NCBI GenBank assembly: GCA_964618455.1
Contig: CAZUAQ010000013.1
Coordinates: 58,509 to 122,508, forward strand
Direction of reading: 5' to 3'
From: CAZUAQ01 sp964618455
GTDB lineage: Bacteria > Planctomycetota > Phycisphaerae > UBA1845 > PWPN01
Length of the DNA: 64,000 nucleotides
The notes under the pieces were generated by a model. That model was not told where the DNA came from, ran no database searches, and was given only the letters and a program-made list of their open reading frames with translations. A program made the position numbers and the translations under genes. The first letter of the stretch is position 1. Each line of letters opens with the position of its first letter. Below, in pieces: positions 1-8,293 of this stretch.

Positions 1-172
1 GGTGTGCCCGGGCTCCGGCAGGACTGTCCGGTTCCGGCGCGAAGACGATCGTGCGGTAACCCATGCGCTGCGCCGCCGCGACAAACATCGCCCCCAGTTG
101 CCCTCCGCCGAATACCCCCAGCGTGCTGCCGGGCAGGATGATCTGTTGTTCGTTCGCCGGGTCTTCCATCAT
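1..172 (-). CDS. purK: PurK N-terminus (partial), N5-carboxyaminoimidazole ribonucleotide synthase
   Basis: The minus strand from 172 reads MMEDPANEQQIILPGSTLGV and continues FGGGQLGAMFVAAAQRMGYR, the glycine-rich ATP-grasp N-terminus of PurK, which makes N5-CAIR from AIR, ATP and bicarbonate in purine synthesis. The gene leaves the window at its C-terminal side, so only about 57 residues are visible. The start ATG at 172 overlaps the purE stop in an ATGA arrangement, and a GGAAAGGG-like ribosome site lies inside the end of purE. This implies translational coupling in a purE-purK operon. A second ATG lies at 169. The family call rests on the N-terminal motif plus the purE neighbour. Confidence 0.85.
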   Translation of the reverse strand, partial: MMEDPANEQQIILPGSTLGVFGGGQLGAMFVAAAQRMGYRTIVFAPEPDSPAGARAH

Positions 173-678
173 TCCCTTTCCAACTCCATGTTCAGGACGG
201 CTTGGCTTTGCTTGCGTACGAAGGCATCCATTTGGCCCGCGAGCGTGTTGTCCTCACCGGCCAGCATCCGAACGGCAAAGAGGGCGGCATTCCGGGCACC
301 CGAGTCGCCAATCGCGAACGTGGCCACTGGGACGCCGCCCGGCATCTGGGCGATCGACAGCAGAGAATCCAGACCGTTCAAGGCCCGACTTTGGACCGGC
401 ACGCCGAGGACCGGGACGCGCGTCCACGCGGCCACCATGCCGGGCAGGTGAGCGGCGCCTCCCGCGCCGGCGATGATCGCGCGCAAGCCGCGCTCGGCCG
501 CCGTCCGGGCGTATTCCGCCATCCGGTCCGGCGTGCGATGGGCGGAGACCACCAGCGCCTCGAAAGGCACGGCAAATTCGTCCAGCACGTGGGCAGCGTG
601 CTTCATGGTCGGCCAGTCGGACTGACTTCCCATGATGAGGCCGACGAGCGGTTTATTGGCCTGTGCTGTTTCACTCAT
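169..678 (-). CDS. purE: PurE, N5-carboxyaminoimidazole ribonucleotide mutase
   Basis: A 169-residue cytoplasmic protein of the usual PurE length that converts N5-CAIR to CAIR in purine biosynthesis. Family motifs are clear: GSQSDW at 17-22, SAHRTP at 45-50 (the His is the catalytic acid/base in the family), GAGGAAHLPG at 71-80 and QMPGGVPVAT at 111-120. The frame stays open upstream to 759, but the start at 678 (MSETAQANKP) puts the first strand directly before the GSQSDW motif as in homologs, so I prefer it. It overlaps purK by 4 bases, so the pair is class I (PurK-dependent) PurE. Confidence 0.95.
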   Translation of the reverse strand: MSETAQANKPLVGLIMGSQSDWPTMKHAAHVLDEFAVPFEALVVSAHRTPDRMAEYARTAAERGLRAIIAGAGGAAHLPGMVAAWTRVPVLGVPVQSRALNGLDSLLSIAQMPGGVPVATFAIGDSGARNAALFAVRMLAGEDNTLAGQMDAFVRKQSQAVLNMELERE

Positions 679-831
679 GCGTGTTCTTCGATCTCCGACT
701 CCAACACAGGGCTGCCGCCAGATGGCTTGGAATTCCTGAGTTCCACGGGCCAGATCCAACTTTTATGGGTTCGATTCGGCCCGAAAATGTCTTGAGAAGA
801 TTCCGTATTAGAGGTATCTTTTTTCACGAAT

Positions 832-874
832 CCAGTTGCACGAACTGGAAAACCTGAAAATCTTTTCGTATAAT
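832..874 (+). promoter_or_regulatory. Candidate promoter with overlapping inverted repeat before the winged-helix gene
   Basis: A perfect TATAAT lies at 869-874 and a 4/6 match to the -35 box (TGGAAA) at 846-851, with 17-base spacing. A perfect inverted repeat, CCAGTT-GCACG-AACTGG, spans 832-848 and overlaps the -35 box. The next gene encodes a winged-helix protein, so this could be its own operator. That link is inference. Confidence 0.5.
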
Positions 875-906
875 AAGGTCGCAGCAGCGGGAGTCAAGAG
901 GAAATC

Positions 907-1239
907 ATGAAAAAAAAAGGCATGATTGAGCGGAACCAACGCCCCTGGACCTTTCTGACCAACCACTCGCACGTCCTGTTATGCCTGGCGGAGGATCCGG
1001 AGATGCGCCTGAAGGATGCGGCCGAGAAGGTGGGGATCACCGAACGGGCCGTGCAGTCCATTGTGCTGGATCTCGAGCAGGCGGGAGCCGTCACCCGCGA
1101 GCGGGTCGGACGGCGAAACAGGTACCGATTGAATCCGGAGCACTCGCTGCACCATCCGGTGGAGGAGCATTGCGAAATCCGGGACCTGATCGAGATGGTG
1201 CTCACGAGCCGGTCCAGGAATACCACGGTTCGCGCCTGA
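907..1239 (+). CDS. Winged helix-turn-helix transcriptional regulator (MarR/ArsR-like)
   Basis: A 110-residue protein with one winged-helix domain over roughly residues 15-80. The recognition helix region reads RLKDAAEKVGITERAVQSIV, followed by a wing rich in Arg (RERVGRRNRYRL). The tail is short and there is no obvious ligand domain. Proteins of this shape are common small regulators in planctomycetes; the target is unknown. The start is supported by AGAGGAAATC just upstream of the ATG. A consensus-like promoter and a palindrome sit about 35-75 bases upstream, so autoregulation is plausible but not shown. It is divergent from purE-purK, with a 228-base shared upstream region. Confidence 0.75.
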   Translation: MKKKGMIERNQRPWTFLTNHSHVLLCLAEDPEMRLKDAAEKVGITERAVQSIVLDLEQAGAVTRERVGRRNRYRLNPEHSLHHPVEEHCEIRDLIEMVLTSRSRNTTVRA

Positions 1240-1286
1240 AGACATACGGCGGCGGTCTGGGGAAAGGCGCAGTCACCCCATAAGAA

Positions 1287-1318
1287 CGCCCGGCGAGCGG
1301 GGAGAAACTCACCGGGCG
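1287..1318. terminator. Hairpin between convergent genes, likely bidirectional terminator
   Basis: Arms CGCCCGGCGAG (1287-1297) and CTCACCGGGCG (1308-1318) pair with a single C-A mismatch around a 10-base loop. It lies between the 3' ends of the winged-helix gene and the minus-strand dockerin-like gene. The T tract is weak on both sides (TTCTT on the minus strand). Confidence 0.45.
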
Positions 1319-1349
1319 GATTCAATGTTTAGAAGTTGCGTCCGTCGAC

Positions 1350-2879
1350 TCATTGATGGCAAAGCGTATCGCTGACCGCCACGTTGGCTCCGCTCAAACA
1401 CTGAAGGAACCGCGTCAGGTCATCGGCGTCAACGTCGCTATCGTTATCCAGCTTCGCATTCGCACACGTCGGCTCGTTCTGGGCAATGCCCGCGCCCGAG
1501 AAACAACTTTGAAACTTACCGAAGTCGGTGGAATCAACATCGTTGTCCAGGTCGAAGTCCGGCTTGGCGAAACTCGGCGAGCCGAGCGTCAGCGTGACCG
1601 CAATCGTCTGGGGCGTATTCGTCGCATCGGGATCGCTGATGGTGATCGTACCGTTATGTGTCCCGTCCGACAGGCCGCTGGTGTTGTAACTGACGGTATG
1701 GTTATTCGTTCCTCCGGTCGACGAGCCCGACGTCGGTGAGACCGACAGCCAGTTCACGTTGTCCGTGATGGTGTAGTCGAGAATTCCTCCGCCACTGTTC
1801 GAAATCGAGATCTGATCATTGCTCGGGTCCCCGCCCCCGGCCGTGGCCGAGGGACTCAGGCTGGACGGTGAACGTTGAATCGTCGGCGGGCTCTGGTCAT
1901 AGCCGACACCCACGATGATCGCGAAGAGATCCCGCCCCGGCTCGGCGTTCGTGCCGTGATACCAGATGCCGTCAGGGTAATTGTCCTGTGTCGTGGCGTA
2001 GGCATTGAATCCGCCGCCATCGGTCGCTTCCGCCCGAATCGCATACGTCTGGCCCGGCGTCACGGGTACATCGTTCAATCCCCAGTTGACCGTCACCTGC
2101 TTGAACTCCCCGGAGAACACCTCGCGCGAGGTCGTCCACGGTCCGACCATCGGACCGGTCGGACCGCCCTCGCGGATGCTTGCGCGGTAGAAGAACTTGG
2201 GGTTTTGAATTCCCCGCGTCACGAAGATCTGCGCGCTGACGATCCGGTTCACGCCCGGCGGAACCACGAACGTCTGCGCCTGGTAGGTGTCCCATCCACC
2301 GCTCAACAGGACCTTGGCGTCACTCTGGGTGCCGTTGGGTTCCTGGAAGAACGACGGGTTGCAGTTGCCGTCGAACCCACCCGCCTGGTTGATGCCGTCG
2401 ACCAGGTCGTACTGGTACACGGGCGAGTTCGGAAATGTTGTGATGGCCGAGTCGTCCGCCACGTACATCCAATGGGTGATGTACGAGTAGAACTTCCCTT
2501 GCGGCGGATTCTGCCAATAGAAATTCGGCGTATTGTCCGCCGGCGTCGGCGGATTGGCGATGGTGATGTCGTACGCGCAATTGTTGGTGTCCAACGGGTT
2601 GAGGCGGTTCCATCCGCTGCCGTCGGTCACGCCGAAGATGGCGTTGGGGTAGTTGCTGGCATTGGTCACGCCGATGTTCACGCCCTTGGACCCGTCCTCA
2701 CGGAACAGGTGGTTCTCGATGGTCAGGGATCCGGCGTTTTCAATGTTGCCGATCTGGCGATAATGAACCAGCACCCAGCGCGGACCCGCATGGGCGACGT
2801 GGGGCAAGCAGGTCAGCAGGGCGAAGACCGCCACGCTCGACACGACAATAAAACGAAGACCCAAGAGAGGATGACGCAT
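1350..2879 (-). CDS. Secreted protein with BACON-like domain and EF-hand/dockerin-like C-terminus
   Basis: About 509 residues from the start at 2879 (MRHPLLGLRF), which has an AGAAGG site about 10 bases upstream and gives a clean signal peptide ending near AHA-GPRW. The first 330 residues are not recognised. Then comes a proline/serine-rich hinge, followed by a segment resembling BACON or Ig-like repeats (NWLSVSPTSG ... GTHNGTITISDPDA). The C-terminus carries two calcium-binding loops, DFDLDNDVDSTDF and KLDNDSDVDADDL, each followed by a QxCxSG-type stretch, typical of planctomycete dockerin-like tails. Likely exported and cell-surface or matrix associated. An in-frame extension to 2987 lacks a signal-like sequence and is probably not translated. 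Confidence 0.75.
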   Translation of the reverse strand: MRHPLLGLRFIVVSSVAVFALLTCLPHVAHAGPRWVLVHYRQIGNIENAGSLTIENHLFREDGSKGVNIGVTNASNYPNAIFGVTDGSGWNRLNPLDTNNCAYDITIANPPTPADNTPNFYWQNPPQGKFYSYITHWMYVADDSAITTFPNSPVYQYDLVDGINQAGGFDGNCNPSFFQEPNGTQSDAKVLLSGGWDTYQAQTFVVPPGVNRIVSAQIFVTRGIQNPKFFYRASIREGGPTGPMVGPWTTSREVFSGEFKQVTVNWGLNDVPVTPGQTYAIRAEATDGGGFNAYATTQDNYPDGIWYHGTNAEPGRDLFAIIVGVGYDQSPPTIQRSPSSLSPSATAGGGDPSNDQISISNSGGGILDYTITDNVNWLSVSPTSGSSTGGTNNHTVSYNTSGLSDGTHNGTITISDPDATNTPQTIAVTLTLGSPSFAKPDFDLDNDVDSTDFGKFQSCFSGAGIAQNEPTCANAKLDNDSDVDADDLTRFLQCLSGANVAVSDTLCHQ

Positions 2880-3273
2880 CCTGATGATCCTTCTCGGCCT
2901 GCTGAATGGAAATATTGCACAAGGGCCGACCCCGACCGGACCATCCCGCAACAGGCTCACGGGACGTCGGACCAGGCGACGCAACAATGATTCGACACGT
3001 GTTTTCTCAGAATGGTGGCCCGAGGGAATCTCAAGGCCATCCGCGACTTACGACTCTGCTTCATTATACCCGCTCATGGTGAAATACAAACGAAAAACCG
3101 CTACTGAAGGCTTATAGATTTACGCGCCTGGGAAAAAACAACCATCTCGCACCCGAACGCGGGTGACACAGGTGGCATTCGAGATTCGGGGTGGGGCGGA
3201 GTCGAGCGGGTCACTGAAACCGGTTCGCTTCAGGATGGAAGCGGGGATTGGCCGGGCGATCATGCAGGCGTCG
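2880..3273. other. Intergenic region upstream of anmK
   Basis: Spans the divergent upstream region of the dockerin-like gene and anmK. I see no convincing gene. In-frame upstream starts for anmK exist at 3163 (GTG), 3235 and 3262, so part of this stretch may be coding if one of those is used. Confidence 0.4.
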
Positions 3274-4500
3274 ATGGAGCTCAATGTGCGCAAAAAGTCC
3301 GATAAACGAACAGTCCTCGGGCTGATGGCCGGCACCAGCGGTGACGGAGTCGACGCGGCCTGCGTGGAAATCCGTGGAAAAGGGAAAAACATGCGTGCCC
3401 GATTTCTCCGGCACGTGCATCGGCGATTTCCACCGGAATTGCGTCGGAGGATACATGACGCTTTTGCGCCCTCCCCGATCGGCACCGAGGAGCTCGCCCG
3501 GCTGCACGCGAATCTGGGCGATGCTTTCGCGCGGGCGGCCCGGCACGCCATCGAGACCGCCGATCCGGGGCAGCGCCCGGAATTTGTCGGCCTCGCGGGC
3601 CAGACCATCTGCCACTATCCCGGCAGGGGGCGACGTTCCACCGTGACGCTGCAGCTCGGCGATCCGGCCCGCGTGGCGGCACACACGGGCCTGCCGGTCG
3701 TTGCCGATTTCCGCCAATCCGACGTCGCCGTCGGCGGGCAGGGGGCGCCGCTCGTGCCCTGGACGGATTGGATTCTCTTTCGTGACGCACGCGTCTATCG
3801 CGCGATTCAAAACATCGGGGGGGTCGCGAACGTGACCGGTGTTCCTCCAAATGCATCCCCAGACGAGGTCATCGCGTTCGACAGCGGTCCGGGCAACATG
3901 GTCATCGATGCGCTGGCGCACCACTTCACGAAGGGCAGGCAATGGATGGACCGCGACGGCCGCATGGCGGCGCGGGGCAAGGTCATCGACACGCTGCTGA
4001 CGGCATGGCAAAAACACCCATATTTTCGAAGAAAACCGCCTAAAACGACGGGGCGCGAAACGTTCGGTGCGACCTTTGTGAATGATGCATTGAAGATCAT
4101 TCGGCGGGAGAAGTACGCCGACGCGGATGTGATGGCGACGGCCACGGCGCTGACGGCACGGACCATCCACGATGCCTGTCTCCGCTTCCTGGCACCTCGC
4201 ATCCGGGAGGGCGCGATATCTCGATCGCATCGGGAGAAGCCGGGCCGGCGAAGCGTGCCGTTCGAGCTGATCGTCGCCGGCGGTGGCGCTCGGAACCGAA
4301 CCTTGATGCGAGAACTCGAACGCGCGTTCTCGCCCTGGCCGGTGATCCCCATGGACGCCACCGGGTGGCCGGTGCAGGCCAAGGAAGCCTGCAGTTTCGC
4401 CCTGCTGGCGGCGGCGCGAATGGACGGTGAGCCGGCGAACCTTCCTCAGGTGACCGGGGCCCGACGCGAAGCGGTCCTGGGGGCGGTGTATCTGCCATGA
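3274..4500 (+). CDS. anmK: Anhydro-N-acetylmuramic acid kinase
   Basis: Phosphorylates and opens 1,6-anhydro-MurNAc to MurNAc-6-phosphate during peptidoglycan recycling in the cytoplasm. The protein has the sugar-kinase ATPase fold motifs GLMAGTSGDGVDA near the N-terminus, VADFRQSDVAVGGQGAPLVP mid-protein, the FDSGPGNMVIDAL segment, and a C-terminal GGGARN. I chose the ATG at 3274 because it leaves about 15 residues before the GTSxDG motif, as in E. coli AnmK. GTG 3163, ATG 3235 and ATG 3262 are in-frame alternatives, and none has a strong ribosome site. The length is about 408 residues, slightly longer than the usual 370-390. No MurQ or other recycling gene is adjacent. Confidence 0.92.
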   Translation: MELNVRKKSDKRTVLGLMAGTSGDGVDAACVEIRGKGKNMRARFLRHVHRRFPPELRRRIHDAFAPSPIGTEELARLHANLGDAFARAARHAIETADPGQRPEFVGLAGQTICHYPGRGRRSTVTLQLGDPARVAAHTGLPVVADFRQSDVAVGGQGAPLVPWTDWILFRDARVYRAIQNIGGVANVTGVPPNASPDEVIAFDSGPGNMVIDALAHHFTKGRQWMDRDGRMAARGKVIDTLLTAWQKHPYFRRKPPKTTGRETFGATFVNDALKIIRREKYADADVMATATALTARTIHDACLRFLAPRIREGAISRSHREKPGRRSVPFELIVAGGGARNRTLMRELERAFSPWPVIPMDATGWPVQAKEACSFALLAAARMDGEPANLPQVTGARREAVLGAVYLP

Positions 4501-5522
4501 TCGGGATGTCTGCGAATCCCGGCGCGGTCGATGTGGCCGGATCCACGCTTCCCGGAGTCCATCGTCCGAAAATCGATCCGCCGGCGGCGTCAGAGGAGAG
4601 GGCGGTTCGTGCCCTTCAGTGAGCCGAGCCGGGAATCTGGCTTAAGCTTTTATTAATTAATTACTTACAGATCCGATTCGCAGGAGTTGTGCTTTTTGCT
4701 GGACCTGTCTGGCTCCATCGGATAGCATTAAAGGTGTGCAGGCAGCATGCTTTAGGCTTTTCTGGAAGAAATGCGATCTGGATGGCATGCTGGGCCTTGG
4801 CGGTCTCTTCGGAGCCGTCGAAGGCATGATACCGCAGGCGGCGCAAGTCAAGTCTTTGCAGAGCAATGCATTAGCACTTCTTCTGCACGCGACTTCGCCT
4901 GTGAAATTTGAGAACGGATCGCGCTCGCGGATCCTGACGGTCGAGCGGATGACGTGCCGGGTGAACGAGTCACATGTGACCGCAACACCCCATGTGCTCA
5001 CGGCCGAGGGAGAACGCGGCCGGAAGGTGAAAACGACATGTCGGCTGGAGAATTGAAAGAAAGATTAGCCAAATTTCCCTTGCAGCCGTAGGTCGTCCGG
5101 TTAGAATGAAATGAGACGAGTCGCATCGTTCCATAAGCAATCTGTGGGGAAAGAGGATTGAAGTCTGCCGGGTGTGGCTTCCTATCTCTCGGCGATCGTC
5201 CCCACTTATTCCGGATCGTGACAGTTGCGACGAGAAACAGATCGCAGCGAATCAAGTAAGATCGGATTCAAGTGAGATCGCATCATTCAGTTCTTGATGA
5301 GAAAGAAGTAGTCCTCCAAAGAGAAGTCGTCTAAGCGCGATCTTGATCAAAGGATTACTCAAGATTTCGAATTAAGGTCTGGCGTTCGATCAAGTCACGA
5401 CGGTATACTGGTGAGTTCAGGCAGCGCATTGGTGCGGGCCTGCGTGCAGTTCAAACAGGAAATTTAGGAAAGCAGTCTCCGAGAGCGAGACGAAAGCATT
5501 ACCAAATGAGGAGGTCGGAATA
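4501..5522. other. About 1 kb without a recognisable gene
   Basis: This stretch is visibly richer in A/T than its surroundings (for example TTATTAATTAATTACTTAC around 4652-4670) and has no open frame that resembles a protein family. It contains an imperfect 16-base tandem repeat (5250-5281) and a weak promoter-like pair (TTGCAG at 5080-5085, TAGAAT at 5102-5107, 16-base spacer), with a TATACT at 5404-5409. It could be a long leader for the following secreted-protein gene or a decayed insertion. I cannot tell which. Confidence 0.5.
5250..5281. repeat. Imperfect 16-base tandem repeat upstream of secreted protein gene
   Basis: AATCAAGTAAGATCGG (5250-5265) is followed directly by ATTCAAGTGAGATCGC (5266-5281), 13 of 16 positions identical. 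It lies about 240 bases upstream of the start at 5523. Direct repeats like this can be regulator binding sites; no factor is known here. Confidence 0.4.
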
Positions 5523-7025
5523 ATGAGATCGACGATGCTGGCGGCTATCTTGGCTCTGTTCACTGCGGGACAGGCCTTGGGCGAACAGGAAGTGGCGGTG
5601 AACGTCCTCCTGGGCGGTGACAACAACGCAGCGGGTATTCTGGATGGTATTCCCCAGACGGCGGATGCCTACGACACGACGGGAGCCGTGGAGGACAACT
5701 CCACTGTGATCAATGCGGGCGACCTGCTGAACTGGGCCGTCGAAGTCACGATCACCGGGACGAATGGCGACGTCAGCAATGGCGCGGCCAACATCGTCCT
5801 CGACCTGGAGCTGACCCAGGGTGGCCAGCCGGTGGATATCGGTGGTTCGGCGGGCTGTGCTTCGGCCGGCTTCTGCAGCACGATCAACAACGGCAGCCCC
5901 AACAGCCCCGCAGGTGCGACCTCGCAGCTGGCCGCCTTCGCCTACACGGTGAACAGCGGTGCGATCGCTCCGTTGGTCGACGACTTTGATGGCCAGGACA
6001 ATCGTCCCGCCATCGTCGGCACGATCATCGACGCCGTGAGCGACGACGGTGCCGGTCTCGACTACGAGACCTACCCGAGCGCCAACGGCTACCCCGCCGC
6101 TTCGACGGCGCCGACCGGCGTCCTCGTCGGCATGGGTGCGGGCTACAGCTCGTTCTCGGTTCCCACGTTCAACAGCTTCCCCAACACGATCAACGACGGT
6201 AACCTGGCGGGCGTCGGCTGCGTCGGTGCCTACCAGAACACGACCTGCGGCGCGACCAACAACTCGCTGCCCGTCGGCAGCGGTCCCTTCTTCGAGGGTC
6301 AGCTCAACACGTCCGGTCTGAACGGCACCTACGAGTTGACCGTGACCGCGGAAGTGGCCGGCAACAACGTGCTGGACGGCTCGTTCGATCCGCTGGCCAT
6401 CGGTGGTTCGCTGACCCCGATCGCGAGCTTCGCCGAAGCGTCAACGGTCATGGGCACGGACACCATCGAGTTCACCGTGATCGGCATTGCTAACCCGTCT
6501 CTGGTCAGCGCGGTCTCGCGTAAGGATCACAGCGGCACGGACTTCGACATCGATCTGCTGAACCCGGTCGGCACCGCCGGTGCGGGCGTCGAGTCGCGCG
6601 GTTTGCCGGGTGCCGGTATTGTCGAGCGTCTGGTTGTCGGCTTTGATGGGCCTCTCGGCGTCGCCTTCGGATGCGGCAACGTGCAGATCAATCTGGGTAC
6701 GGATTCCTGCTCGAGCGTGACCGACCTGGGTGGCAACGAGTACGAGATCGCCCTGACGGGTGGTACCGAAAACTCCTGCATCGAGGTGGAACTCATCGGT
6801 CTGAACCTGGCTTCGCCGGCGATCATCAACGCCCTGAACATCCGCGGCGATGCGAACGCCAGTGGTGGTGTGACGGTCATCGACCTGTCCACGATCAAGG
6901 CCGATCTGGGTAACCCGGTGACGCCGGCCCTCGCGGCCCTCGATATCAACCTGTCGAACGGTCTGACGGTCATCGACCTGTCGGAAGCCAAGGCGTCCAT
7001 CGGTGGCGCGGCGGCCTGCCCGTAA
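5523..7025 (+). CDS. Secreted protein with dockerin-like double repeat at C-terminus
   Basis: A 500-residue exported protein. The start has a strong GAGGAGG site upstream, and the N-terminus is a short signal peptide (MRSTMLAAILALFTAGQALG). The body (about 20-430) is rich in Gly, Ala, Asn, Asp and Thr and resembles secreted beta-sandwich proteins, but I recognise no specific domain. The last 65 residues hold two dockerin-like calcium-loop repeats, RGDANASGGVTVIDLSTIK and ALDINLSNGLTVIDLSEAK, each with the D-x-N/L-x-S...VIDLS pattern. Two PEP-CTERM proteins follow on the same strand. A dockerin tail usually docks to a cohesin-type domain, so a partner nearby is plausible. Confidence 0.75.
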   Translation: MRSTMLAAILALFTAGQALGEQEVAVNVLLGGDNNAAGILDGIPQTADAYDTTGAVEDNSTVINAGDLLNWAVEVTITGTNGDVSNGAANIVLDLELTQGGQPVDIGGSAGCASAGFCSTINNGSPNSPAGATSQLAAFAYTVNSGAIAPLVDDFDGQDNRPAIVGTIIDAVSDDGAGLDYETYPSANGYPAASTAPTGVLVGMGAGYSSFSVPTFNSFPNTINDGNLAGVGCVGAYQNTTCGATNNSLPVGSGPFFEGQLNTSGLNGTYELTVTAEVAGNNVLDGSFDPLAIGGSLTPIASFAEASTVMGTDTIEFTVIGIANPSLVSAVSRKDHSGTDFDIDLLNPVGTAGAGVESRGLPGAGIVERLVVGFDGPLGVAFGCGNVQINLGTDSCSSVTDLGGNEYEIALTGGTENSCIEVELIGLNLASPAIINALNIRGDANASGGVTVIDLSTIKADLGNPVTPALAALDINLSNGLTVIDLSEAKASIGGAAACP

Positions 7026-7045
7026 GACGGATAACTGCGTAACCC

Positions 7046-7076
7046 CCGGTTGGGGTGGGGCTTCCACCCCGGCCGG
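7046..7076 (+). terminator. GC-rich hairpin after the dockerin-like gene
   Basis: Arms CCGGTTGGGGTGG (7046-7058) and CCACCCCGGCCGG (7064-7076) pair fully if two G-T pairs are allowed, around a 5-base loop, 21 bases after the stop. There is no T run after it, so it may be an attenuating or mRNA-stabilising hairpin rather than a full terminator. Confidence 0.4.
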
Positions 7077-7214
7077 TCACTTTGGATTGAAATGAAAGAT
7101 GTGGCCTTTCTCTTGAAGTGAACAAGGAAAGGGCGAGAGAATTCCAGGTTCAGCCGCCACATTTCTTAATGGAAAACGGGAAAGAGCGGCTCTTTACACA
7201 GGAGGAGAGTACAA

Positions 7215-7886
7215 ATGCGTAAGGTAGCTTTGGTTCTGGGTATCTTGCTGGTACCCGCGCTGGCCATGGGCCAGGAAGTCAGCCTCAGCGTAGTCAGTGG
7301 TGACTACCCCGGTCCCTACGTTTCGGAACTCGGCCCGTTGACCGGCCCCGGCGATCAGCTGGTCATCTGGACGGTCCTCGAAGCGGACACGAACGTGCTG
7401 GACGGTGTGCAGTACAAGCTGCACGTCAATAATGATGCCGACAACGATGCGTTCAACTTTGTCGGTTACCCCTCGCAGGGCAAGATCTTCAATCTGTTCA
7501 ACGCCTTCCCGGGTCTGGGCGATGCCTTTGACCTGCTCGGCGACCTGACGGATTGGGCTCCCGGCGACTACGGTGTCCAGGCGCCCGGCCAGGGCATCAA
7601 TGAACTGAACGAGGTCATCTTCACCAACACCGGCTCCCCGAGCATCGATGTCGGTGGCGAGACCCTCGTCGGTTACATCATCGAAGCCACGGCTTCGTAC
7701 GACCCGAACAAGGTCTACGAGATCTCGGCTCTCGGTCCGGTCGATGGTGGCCCGAACGCCGAGTTCAGCGCCACGCCCGAGAACGGCCCGATCACGGCGG
7801 GCAGCAGCCTGCTGATCACCCCCGAGCCCACCAGCGCTCTGCTGCTGCTGGCCGCGGTGCCGTTCCTGCGTCGTCGTCGCGCCTGA
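7215..7886 (+). CDS. PEP-CTERM sorting-domain secreted protein (paralog 1)
   Basis: A 223-residue exported protein with a strong CAGGAGGAG ribosome site, signal peptide MRKVALVLGILLVPALAMGQ, one domain, and a C-terminal sorting signal (PEPTSALLLL, hydrophobic stretch, then FLRRRRA). PEP-CTERM tails are recognised by exosortase-type transpeptidases or archaeosortase relatives and then lost. The mature domain begins EVSLSVVSGD and contains GPGDQLVIWTVLEAD and YKLHVNNDADND. This pattern recalls cohesin-like beta-sandwiches, but that is inference. It is clearly paralogous to the next gene, sharing blocks YKLHVN-DADN, LNEVIF, and ALGP-DG-PNAE. Surface or matrix location is expected. Confidence 0.88.
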   Translation: MRKVALVLGILLVPALAMGQEVSLSVVSGDYPGPYVSELGPLTGPGDQLVIWTVLEADTNVLDGVQYKLHVNNDADNDAFNFVGYPSQGKIFNLFNAFPGLGDAFDLLGDLTDWAPGDYGVQAPGQGINELNEVIFTNTGSPSIDVGGETLVGYIIEATASYDPNKVYEISALGPVDGGPNAEFSATPENGPITAGSSLLITPEPTSALLLLAAVPFLRRRRA

Positions 7887-7960
7887 TTGATGGCTTGACG
7901 ATTACTGAACGATGCGGGAGGGATTTTTGTCCCGCTTCGTGATCTCGACATGAAGTTTCA

Positions 7961-7998
7961 GTGAGGCTCGGACACCGGTGTCCGAGCCTCACTTTTTT
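7961..7998 (+). terminator. Strong intrinsic terminator after PEP-CTERM paralog 1
   Basis: A perfect 16-base inverted repeat (GTGAGGCTCGGACACC with its complement, 7961-7992) is followed directly by TTTTTT (7993-7998). It lies 75 bases after the stop of the first PEP-CTERM gene and separates its transcript from the second. Confidence 0.9.
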
Positions 7999-8192
7999 GC
8001 CAATCCACGAGGGTGTGGGGGGCGAAACGACTGACGTTCGGAGCATGCGGCGTTTGGTCTTGTGAACGCCTGCTCTGTCCGGCGAACAGGGGGTAATCCT
8101 ACCCATAAACAGGCTGTGAAAAAGGGATTGCCCCAAACCGTATAATGTTGAAAAACAAGGCAATTGTGTGGTCGAGTTCACGGAAGATTAAC

Positions 8193-8222
8193 TTGCCTTG
8201 TCATTGCCGGTGAGGTTATAAT
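8193..8222 (+). promoter_or_regulatory. Candidate sigma70-type promoter of PEP-CTERM paralog 2
   Basis: TTGCCT (8193-8198) and a perfect TATAAT (8217-8222) are spaced by 18 bases, about 70 bases upstream of the start at 8294. Together with the preceding terminator, this indicates the second paralog has its own transcript. Confidence 0.5.
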
Positions 8223-8293
8223 CAGTACGTTCGCCATCGGATACACAGTCTAATATCACAATATTTTTTGCTCACTGAGAAGGAGTGCGAAGG

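Larger units (their letters stand above)
7887..8293. other. Intergenic region between the PEP-CTERM paralogs
   Basis: About 400 bases with a terminator at 7961-7998 and a promoter candidate at 8193-8222. A further TATAAT stands at 8141-8146 with a poor -35. I see no coding sequence. Confidence 0.6.

Noticed and set aside
4736..5056. Plus-strand frame of 106 codons in the 1 kb intergenic region
   Set aside because: No ribosome site, no family-like features and overlaps an equally long minus-strand frame.
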